In this document: positions 48,001 to 57,100 of the stretch, one piece after another
Numbering within the stretch: the stretch's first letter is position 1
Layout: the number at the start of each line of letters is the position of its first letter
Origin: Fomes fomentarius
Taxonomy: Eukaryota; Basidiomycota; Agaricomycetes; Polyporales; Polyporaceae
Assembly: GCA_022606135.1 (NCBI GenBank)
Contig: JABYQN010000011.1
Location: forward strand, 2,251,836-2,315,835
Reading direction: 5' to 3'
Length of the DNA: 64,000 nt
Program-made: the position numbers and the translations under genes
Notes under the pieces: model-generated
Databases searched by the model: none
What the model saw: only the letters and a program-made list of their open reading frames with translations
What the model was told of the DNA's origin: nothing

Positions 48001-50839
48001 GCGAGCGCGCCTCGTGGCAGCCGCCTTCACACGGATACCGCATTTAGCGCTCGCGTGCTGCCTCTTTCCGCAACGACGATCGAGTGTCTTTCGCTCGCCT
48101 TCAAACGTTTTCCAGGTCGAGAGCGTCGCTTGATCCTGGTGACTGTTCGCTTGCTGGCGAGCTGGTGAGTCATGCATCTTTTGCTTGCATAGATGCATTC
48201 TGGAATGCTCGATGCTCCAGGAGCTTCGGTCAACGTGTGAACCCTACGTATGCGATACTGACGAAACTTACCAAGTAGAACCAGCGAGCCTCCTTCCGCG
48301 TCCGACGCCTCTCCGACGCTGCTTCTAGTGTGCCGCTAGCTCCATTTCATCGTACCGTATACCACGGGCAATGGTGATGTGATACGCACGCACGCACGCA
48401 CACCCTCAAAACACTAGCGATGCTCTGCGCTATCAATATATAGCACTCGGCCACCAGACTCGGGTCACCATAATTCATGAACCCAGACCGAACAAGCGGG
48501 AGAAATCAGGCTAATACTCCGGGCCCCGACAGCCTCGTAAGTTTCTCGCCCGACCACTACCGCGCCCGCTCTTCTGCCGTCCATGTTACTGATGCCGACG
48601 CTTGATAACGTGATAGGCATAGGTCTGCCCCGACCGCAGCTCGGGGGAAAGAAACCTGAACGTTGGGCACGTTTGTGTCCCGGACGGCCCGCCAGAATTC
48701 ATGAAGCCTTCCGACTCCGAGCCCACTTCCGTCCTCCGTCCTCTGAGCTCCAGAACCGCCAGTCGCCCGACCTGCGTCATCTGTTCCCACTTGTACCGCG
48801 GCCGGGTACACCTCCCAGTCGGCTACAGCTATAGGTCCCACTACAGGGGCGGGGTTGGTGGCTACTGCTCCCATCTCTCTGACCGCTTTCGCCTTTCGTC
48901 TGCTGCAACGTACGATGGGCAAGGGAAGGGAACTCGAACACGGTCGGAGGAACTCCCATCGGTTGATGCGCCGTCCACGCCGCTCGATGGGAATCACATC
49001 ACAGCTCTGCTTCGCGCCTTCTTGTCGTTCTCGAATTCCGTACCGAAGCGGGGGCTCGACGAGAGATGTGCGTCTGTACGCCCGCAATGAGGCGTAGCGC
49101 GCCTCGCGAGATACGTATCGGACAAAGTTTGCCTGACCGTTGTACTCGGTACACAGACACGGACGCCGATTCGTATGCATATGCATCAAGCTCAAGCCTG
49201 GAGAATGGAAGCTGAAGATGCGGCGAACGTGGCAGTAGACGCGAACACCGGAAGATTGCACTGGACGCGAGGCGAGGCGGTGGACGTCATGAACACTATC
49301 GCTGTCCACGGTGCGCTGTGCAACACAAGAAGAGACCGGTGCGCGCGCAATGAATGGCTTCCGACGGGAGGTGTGAGCATAATACCGTTCGCACTGCAAT
49401 GACCCCAGTCTCACACTGACAGATCTGCACTGTATACTCGCCCTCGCACCCTCTCTTGAAATAGACTCCGCGCCTACGGAGATCGGGGGGCGCGAGGCTA
49501 CGATGACGTCGACACACTGGAAACTCCGGACGGTCGGCGTTCAAGGCTTGGTTTCCGTTCTCTGTACTCGGGCTGCCTCCTACGCTTGAGAAGGCCTCGT
49601 GAAGGCACAATGTGCAATTGGAGTTTGCGTGACTATCATCATGGCTTGGCTATTGCTACTCAGGCGCAGTTTGGCATTAACTCCTGACACACGATTGACA
49701 GGAGACGAAACTCAAGTTTGCATGCTCTGTCATGAATGGGAATGGGCGCTCGCAGGCGCGTTGATCGGTTGGATCTCCAACATGCAGCTTTTCATCGATC
49801 GCGGAGATTGGCCGTTTTGCTACCACCCACCGTCTTTGATCTTTCACTCGCTCGCCTTCCATCGGTGATCCTCCATGCGTGCGTATCCGTCCACTCAATG
49901 TTCTACGCACTCGCTGATCCCACCGCTGTCTATTCTTGAACTGCATCGGTCCGACAGCCCACACTTCTCACAACCTAGTCCAGTCTCCGTACCTTGTTGT
50001 CCCCGGTACATCCTACCTCCACATCGCTTCTTCCCGCATTCCGATTGGCCCTTCCGGTGCGGAACGTAGGATAGGTCAGTGCCAGAGCGACGATCTCCCA
50101 TAATGCATTGCTTGTATTGATTTGCTTCCCGCACGGAACACGGTGTCGAGTGATCCGCCCTACGCCGTCGACGTCGAGGGTCTGTCTCTCTGAGCCTCTA
50201 CAGTCACGATTTGTATTGCAGATGCTCCGCCAAGCCGCTTCTCGTCTAGACCTTGTCTCAGAGGCCCATCACCGCATCACCAAGGTTTCGGGGCGGACGG
50301 AGTGACCAGCACAGGATTGCATCTCCCGGGGGATGTGCCCGACGCTTCCTGGGCTCAGATTGCGGCTCAAGAACAGCGCGCTCCGAGTTCGCATACGATC
50401 ACTGTTCGCGCCCCATTTCCATCCTTCCTGGAGTCGGCCCCGCTGTGAACTTTAAGATGGCCTAGGTTCCCGCTTGCACGCATCGTGCACATGTGTCTCC
50501 TCGTCTTACGCTCGGGCTCCGTGCCGAGAATGGACACGCAGCTGCAGGTACAGGGCTGGGGTTAGTTCGTCCACGTGGCGCGGCAGGGCACTCGGGACAA
50601 AAAACACTGCAAGTCGCAGGCTTAGGCAGCTGTGGTGCCGGCCGCCCAGCCTGAGAGCGGAGAGGCCCTCGAGTTGTAGGTTGAGCGCGTACAGCAGGCA
50701 ACACTAGCATGAGCAGCAACTTACAATCATGGTAGTAGATCGTCTCGTGTATCGGTGGAACATCGCTACACAATAAGGGCTATCTGTTGCGCCTCAATTT
50801 CTTTGGGACACGTCTATATTGATATTACCTCCTAGAAAA

Positions 50840-51090
50840 TGCCATTGACCCCCATTGACCACCATTGACCACCTACCAGACACGATTGACCACCCGTATC
50901 TCGGTCAAATCACATCGCACACCCACCTAACCTATCTCATTGGAAAGCCACTGATCTCAGCTTTCCGAGAAACTAAGATTGATCAGGGCTACGGTCCACG
51001 GTTTGGTCACAAAACGCAATTGACCACCATTGACCATGTGGTCAATCGGCATTATGGAGCATAATGCCAGACGCATAGTGTTAGGCGTCC
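50840..51090 (-). repeat. Subtelomeric TTGACCACC element, inverted copy
   Basis: About 250 bp starting with tandem CATTGACCAC units continue through CTCATTGGAAAGCCAC to a palindrome (51048-51068) and the string CATAGTGTTAGGCG. It is the reverse complement of 53.27-53.56 kb with about 10% visible differences, so the two copies bracket the transcription-factor fragment. Confidence 0.85.
51048..51068. repeat. Palindromic junction module (variant loop GAG)
   Basis: Nine-base arms GGCATTATG and CATAATGCC flank a 3-base loop. In this inverted copy the TAACACTATG leader lies on its right as CATAGTGTTAGG. Confidence 0.85.
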
Positions 51091-51596
51091 AAACGCATGT
51101 CTGAAATCTGGAGATCTGATGTGTCTGATGACATCCGATTTGCGGTCTGATGGGTCTGAAATGTCTGTGTCAGACTTTTCAGAAAAAGTTGAAATTACTG
51201 ATGCAGTAAAGCCACATGAAACCAACGATTCTACTATTAGTTATACATATATACCCAAGTACGTCTCAACAACAATGCACATCAGTAGCAAAGAACATCC
51301 TCAAGAAACTGTGTTCAATTAGTAACACTATCATACGGCAAGACAATGCAGCACCTATGAGAGCAAGCTATATACAGACAAGACCGACACCACAACAACC
51401 ATCTTATACTCATTTGCACAAGAAACATATTGACAGCCCGATGCGGCTATCCAGGAGTAGCTGCTGCAGACCTATGACGGCGTGCCTGCATCGCACATTG
51501 TTAGGCATGCTCAGATCCGACCTCCGCCAGTGGGGTCCACGACCCAACTTTGAGTGGAGGGCAGAGCGGTTGCGATGATACCCTGATTTTGGACCA
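51091..51596. other. No gene seen
   Basis: This is AT-richer DNA than its surroundings, with several repeats of the hexamer GTCTGA between 51090 and 51180. Short frames only. It may contain the 3' flank of the minus-strand transcription-factor fragment. Confidence 0.5.
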
Positions 51597-53202
51597 TCAG
51601 GCCTGTGGGAGGCTGGCCCTGACTGGGAGGGAATGAGCGAACACTTCAGAAGGCGGCCGCCACAAGTTCAAAAGCCCGCTGGCCTTGAGTGATGGGAGGG
51701 AGACGGCCTGGGAGGACACTACACTCTCTGACTCATCCGACATCGACACATATGTCCGGAGGAGGGCGCGAGGGTTCCCTTGACCACCCTCATACAGTGG
51801 GGGAGGCGTTCCTGGTGACGAATGCGACAATGTTGGCGAATTAAAGTTCGATTTAGCCCCCCGTGGCTGGTACATTTGCTGTTGCTGCTGTTGCACTTGA
51901 GCTTGAGCTCTCTGCTGCTCCTTGTCTTTGGCTTGGCCTTCCCGCCGCTGCTGAGCGACGGGGATGACTCCAAAGCCCCATAACTCTGCAAAGGCAAGGT
52001 CCCAGACATGTATCTGCGGGTCGTCGGGGCTGCACTTGCTGTAGGACTGTCAAAACAGACTAGTGTAAACAGATCTACAGCTATGCGAAGCGTTCTAGAC
52101 CTCACCCAAATTGCACATGCAGCTGATCGCATGTATGTGCAGAAACACGAGGAGAAAATGGGAGCGTGAATCAGCTCAATGCCATCTGTGGAGGATTGTT
52201 TATGCTGGAAGTACGTACAAAGGATGGAAGTCCTGGCCCGTGTACCAGCGGCGGTGAATATAAGGCTCAACTGGTCGCGAACCCATGGTACTGGTTCCGT
52301 GAGCGTGCCTTCCCCCTATCAAGCACAGAGGGTCATTGTTAAATGGTGTTCCAACCGATTGGTGCAGCTACTGAGTGGGAGTGGAAACTTACCTCGAGTA
52401 GACTGAGAGAACAGCAAGAGTACATAGCATGCATGAAGGAAAAACACCACGCGCCCGAGTTCGATGAGGTCTCGAACATAGTTATCTGCGTCTCTAAGTT
52501 CTCATCATTGAACTGAAGGTGGTTAGGTAACGACGCCACCCAATCCTATTTCGCCTCATGAGTAACACAGCGCATAATGAAGGTTGTGTTGTGTGGAATT
52601 CACTTCTAGATCCTTGTGGAAACCATTCATAGCGAGAGTGTGCGCTTGGCCATCCTGGTTTGCTATGGAGGATGATCTTGTCAGTCGATGGGATGAGGTG
52701 AAGACATAAAACGTACCTAATACTGCTTCGACATTGTGGTATAATTCTAGAATACAAAGGATATGTCCAAATTGCGAGGCATATCTTGTTCTGGAAGCTG
52801 CATGCCGCAAATACTCATCTGCTAAGAAGGGCCAACACGATCAGCATGACGGCATGCTGATTCATGCTAGTACTCACTAGCTGAGCTGGTTCTGAAGGAG
52901 GCCAGCTCAAACGTGGTCTCATCAATGGGTAACCGCACTAGGTCTGCGAGCTCGACCATGCGTGGCCGGATTTCCCGACGAGTGTAAATCTGGCTAACCC
53001 AGGCTATGAGCTGGACGAGCCAGAAACACCGCCAGGTGGACTCGCGCTCAATAAAAAGCATGGCGCCTTCAGATTCAGAAGGTGAAGGCGGCGCTCCATT
53101 ATCGTGTCTCTGCACTTTGAGACTACCCTCGAGTACCTGGACCGCTAATTCTGTTAATGGCAAGTGTGAGTTGGCCCTGAGTACATATTGACTAGGACAC
53201 AC
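51597..53202 (-). pseudogene. Beheaded fungal-specific transcription-factor gene (Zn2Cys6 family, middle and C-terminal part)
   Basis: The minus strand carries ESTWRCFWLVQLIAWVSQIY and VRLPIDETTFELASF (53202-52878), typical of the fungal-specific transcription-factor domain that follows a Zn2Cys6 cluster. Further exons read EYLRHAASRTRYASQFGHIL (52818-52717), FPQGSRSEFHTTQ, then LPNHLQFNDENLETQITMFE and AWCFSFMHAMYSCCSLSLLE (52539-52390). The last exon has DPQIHVWDLAFAELWGFGV, a Gln-rich run and a stop at 51597. Introns such as 52819-52877 have clean signals. The Zn-cluster N-terminus is missing: the frame begins at 53202, just inside the subtelomeric element. One join near 52530 needs a frame change. 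It is probably non-functional, and alternatively a partial but expressed gene. Confidence 0.68.
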
Positions 53203-53269
53203 CGAAATACCGAAAGTGTCCCGTCCACGAGTGACTCGCTGCGATCTCGTGCATTTCGAGCAGACAGAG

Positions 53270-53560
53270 TGCCTAACACTATGTTCCTGGCATTATGCCC
53301 CATAATGCCGATTGACCACCTGGTCAATGGTGGTCAATCGCATTTTGTGACTGAACCATCGACCGTAGCCCTGGGCAATCTTGGTTTGTCAGAAAGCTGA
53401 GCTCGGTGGCTTTCCAATGAGGTAGGTTAGGTGGCTGTGCGACATAATTTGACCGAGATATGGGTGGTCAATTGTGTCCGGTAGGTGGTCAATGGTGGTC
53501 AATGGGTGGTCAATCGTGTTTTGTGGGCAAACCTAACACTATGAAGCCGGCATTATGCCC
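53270..53560 (+). repeat. Subtelomeric TTGACCACC element, direct copy
   Basis: This is the counterpart of 50.84-51.09 kb in opposite orientation. It starts with CCTAACACTATG and the palindrome, continues TTTTGTGACTGAACCATC, passes a CTTTCCAATGAGGTAGGTTA block and ends in GGTGGTCAATG tandem units. The GTGACTGAACC block recurs in the repeats at 62.66-62.98 kb. Confidence 0.85.
53289..53309. repeat. Palindromic junction module
   Basis: GGCATTATG / CATAATGCC arms around CCC, preceded by CCTAACACTATG. Confidence 0.9.
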
Positions 53561-53569
53561 CATAATGCC
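53549..53569. repeat. Palindromic junction module
   Basis: Identical arms and loop to the copy at 53289, preceded by CCTAACACTATGAAGCC and followed by GTTAGCGCC. It opens the first 173-bp unit. Confidence 0.9.
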
Positions 53570-53570
53570 G

Positions 53571-53975
53571 TTAGCGCCTGGTCAGTTTGGCGCCTGGTCA
53601 GTTTGGCGCCCACCCCACTTAGGTGCCGCACCTGGTCACTTAGACGCTGCCTGGTCACTTTAGCGCTGCCCTGGTCAGTTTGGCGCTGCCTGGTCACTTA
53701 GGCGCCTAACACTATGAAGCCGGCATTATGCCCCATAATGCCGTTAGCGCCTGGTCAGTTTGGCGCCTGGTCAGTTTGGCGCCCACCCCACTTAGGTGCC
53801 GCACCTGGTCACTTAGACGCTGCCTGGTCACTTTAGCGCTGCCCTGGTCAGTTTGGCGCTGCCTGGTCACTTAGGCGCCTCCTGGTTCTCTTAGCGCCTC
53901 CTGGTCAGTTTGGCGCCGCCTGGTCAGTTTGGCGCCGCCCTGGTCACTTTGGCGCTGCCTGGTCCTCTTAGCGCC
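53571..53975 (+). promoter_or_regulatory. Array of TTTGGCGC motifs upstream of the telomere-linked helicase
   Basis: At least nine TTTGGCGC strings and several CTTAGCGCC variants lie 140-550 bp before the start codon at 54118. TTTGGCGC fits the E2F consensus TTTSSCGC, and functionally equivalent fungal G1/S factors (MBF-type) bind related GC cores. Cell-cycle control is an inference: the array is seen, its reader is not. Confidence 0.5.
53722..53742. repeat. Palindromic junction module
   Basis: Same arms, loop, leader and trailer as 53549. It opens the second 173-bp unit. Confidence 0.9.
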
Positions 53976-54016
53976 ATCTGATGTAGATGCCATGTAAACA
54001 ATTATAAATAGTCCAT

Positions 54017-54028
54017 CAGTATATATAG
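54017..54028 (+). promoter_or_regulatory. TATA box of the telomere-linked helicase gene
   Basis: AGTATATATAGC lies about 90 bp upstream of the ATG at 54118. The same sequence in the same place precedes the truncated copy (61378) and also stands alone at 60561. Confidence 0.75.
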
Positions 54029-54117
54029 CTTCTGAACTCGGAAAATCACTTCTTGATCTTCGACCACTATCATCGTATCACTGATTTCTCAACTGCTCCT
54101 CTCTCTCCTTTTTCATC

Positions 54118-57100
54118 ATGGCTCTCTGCTCCTACTGCAAGGCTACCTATGACAAATCACCATCTCATCATCAGAGAGAGTGCCCTATGTTCACCTTCCC
54201 CATTCATCAATATCCACTAACGAAACAAGGTCCCACTACTGACGTGGAAAGGGATAAGGAAAATAGAATCATTTGTAGATGTGTAGATTCAGAGGGGACT
54301 GTGTGTGCTGGTACATTCAAAAACCAGAGAGTTCTTTGGGATCATCTTAAGAATTTTCCGACCCATACCTGGCTGGTGTGTCAGAATATTTTGATTGAAT
54401 ATCTGTTATCTAATCGGACCATTAGATCCCTCCATCAGCTACTGGGCCTAACCCTTCAGAAGAGGAAGGGAATATTCCCGCTCAAGTAAGTGTCATATAC
54501 ATTTAATTCATTTATTTCTCCGCTGATATTCTGTGGCCTTTAGGAAGTACCCGGCTCTCCTATGCAGCAAGACCTCCACGTCTCCCGCTCCATGTTAAAT
54601 GAGGCTGTCTCTCCCAGCCTTTCTGCTCAACTGGGCTCATCTCCCCGATCTCAGTCGTCCCATATGTCTGTAGATCCTGCTCCTTTCCAACTAGATGAGC
54701 AGGTAGCGTCGGTCCCAGAGGTATGTGATATTTTACTATATATTGTATGGGCTCTGTTCTAATGATTATTCTAGCTGTATGACTTGGACGGAGAACCTCT
54801 TGCAGCGTGGGGTCTTCTGATCAATCGTCGTCTCAAGGCCTTTATTTGCCTTGCTTGTCAAGCTGTCGTTCTGCCCTCCCACATCCAAGGTCATCTCAGC
54901 CAGCAACACAAAGGGTTCAAAGCTCGTATCGACATGCAAGTGATTGACCAGGCTGTGGCTACAGAGGGCATTTGTGAAGACTGGCCAGCCATCCCTGCTG
55001 CTACGCCTCTTCAATTCCAAGGTCTCTCCCTTCTTACTGGCTACGAGTGTCCGGTGTGCACTGTGATACACCCTGGCTTCAAGTCTCTCCAAAACCATGC
55101 TCGACAGTCTCATTCAGTCACCTTGCCATCCAACGGGCGCTACCAGATTTGTGATTGCCAGCAGCTCAGCAAGCACCCTGCAGCACGCTCATGGTTTCCC
55201 GTCCACCGTTATGCCCCTCCGCCAGTCACTTCCTTCTCCCCCTATCTCTCAACACTGAGGGAACAGCTCGACATCCCTGCTGTTATTCCTTTCAGTGAGG
55301 TCGATCACCGGCAAGTCAATCCTTGGCAGGCCACCACTCGCTGGGGAGAATGGGTGGCGACCCAAGATCCTGCTCTCCTTATGCAGCTGGTCGAATATCC
55401 TAAGCCCAACAGCGACTTGGCTAATCTCGGTCCCATTGTCCAACGCTTCCTCAACCGAGTCTACAACTTCATCCCTGTCGCTGGCGAACTCTGCTGCCAG
55501 ATTCTCAACACGGAGACGCCCACAAGGTACATATGTATAGACCATGTGCTTTATCGTGTGCTTACCATGTCACTAGCGATTACAACCACACACCGTTCAA
55601 CCAGCATCAAGTGCACGACTCATTCAAGGCTTACAGCCGTGTCGCTGTTCAACTTATCGCTTTCATCATTCGTGCCTCCTCCCATCCAACCTACCGGTGT
55701 GGGTGGCATGAGGGCATCAGTGACCTGATGCAGGCTTTTGCAAATGACATTCGGGACGAGGACGTCAATGCCGCAGAGCCTGTTGACTTTGATGAGTATG
55801 TCAAGAATATTCTCCTTTCCTTGTGGACGGAGACATGGCCACTATCCCACGGCAACCCTTTCCCCGACCCCACCATCCGTTTCATCATCCACACCCAAAT
55901 CAACCAAGACGGCACGATCAAGGAACCCCGTGAAGTCACCGGTGTTCTAGCCAAGCTGACGTATCTGATGGTGTGTTGTGATTGATTCTATCGATACTGT
56001 TGACTTACTTGGCTTCTAGCGCCTTACGTTCCTTGGAGTAGCGATGCTAGATTTGGCACACGATGGGACGCCTACTGCTAACACCGTTCTCAACCTTCGC
56101 CAACACTTCACTGTGGGCACTGACTCCACCTTCCATTCCATCCGTTCCCTTCAGCATCGGGCTTCTAGCCTCGTCATGTCCACCCAAAGTGAACCGAACA
56201 TGAAGTGGAAGCAAAACTCCAAGAAAACCACTCTTATTTTCAAGGGTGGTGAGGTTAGCTTGGAAAAGCTACAGCAATCTCAAGGCGCTCTGGAGGATAA
56301 GACAGTCGCTACTCTCACCCACCTTCTGTTCAATCACCCCTTCCATATCGATCTTACGGCGCTAAAGGACGACATGGGCAACACTACTCCTGGCTACTCC
56401 CTCTTTACCGACCGCGCTAATGCTCATATTCTTGGACATGTAGACACTCTGGCTCAGCACATTCTTGACACTCCTTCTCTCCGTGACCGTTTTGTTATTT
56501 TAACAAATGGTCGGCTCATCTGGAACCCTATCGCCTTAGCCGACTGGCTTCGCAACTATGCATACTTGGATCTTCTCTGCCTTGTTCAGGTGGAGATGAA
56601 CTGTGGTGCACCCGGTCGGACTACGGAGCTAACTGGGATGCCTCGTGTCAACACTGGTGGTGGAATGGTGCGCGCTCTGCGCATCATTGATGATCATGTT
56701 GCTTTGATGCGCACGTACCACAAGATGCGTGCCGCTCATGGCCATGACCGTCTTATCCCCCATTCTCTCAATGCTTCTCTTGGTGCTGTCATGATCTACA
56801 AGGAGGCGATCTGTCGTCCCTTTGCTCAGCTTTGTGCCAGCATTCTTTACCCTGGAAACCAAGCGGTGAAGAACCTGTTCCAGACCTTTTTGTTTGTCAA
56901 CTATGACAGACCATTCACCGGTGACGATCTGTCGTATGAAATGAAGAGTTGGACAGGCAAGCACATTGGTGTTCCGCTAGGTGTTCGTGACTGGCGTCAA
57001 GTGTCTACTCCATTGCGCCGGGAGCATGCAGGCCTCGAGGAGATGTGGCTAGAAGAGGAGCTTGATACGGTTGATTCTGCGCAGGCTGGACACTCTCACA

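Larger units (their letters stand above)
40880..50830 (-). repeat. Right arm of giant inverted repeat
   Basis: This is the reverse complement of 10.26-20.47 kb over about 9.95 kb. The inner edge is at about 40.88 kb (GTCTGCATAATTAGTCGTGA, compare the left arm at 20455). The outer edge is at about 50.83 kb, where arm sequence stops and the TTGACCACC element starts. Compared with the left arm it has numerous transitions, small indels and about 90 bp extra at 50.58-50.67 kb. I find no supportable gene. The longest open frame, 285 codons at 48557-49414 (minus), is interrupted in the left arm. Confidence 0.93.
53532..53877 (+). repeat. 173-bp tandem duplication with palindrome and GCGC array
   Basis: The units 53532-53704 and 53705-53877 are essentially identical. 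Each contains the leader CCTAACACTATGAAGCC, the palindrome and then a run of degenerate 17-20 bp repeats of the form GCGCTGCCTGGTCASTTTG. Confidence 0.95.

Noticed and set aside
48557..49414. 285-codon minus-strand frame in the right arm
   Set aside because: The homologous left-arm DNA (11.7-12.9 kb) is broken into different frames, so the frame is not conserved even within the duplicate.
54562..54762. Independent small gene starting MQQDLHVSRSML
   Set aside because: It is the intron 1/exon 2 region of the helicase; from the acceptor at 54617 onward the same frame is used as exon 2.
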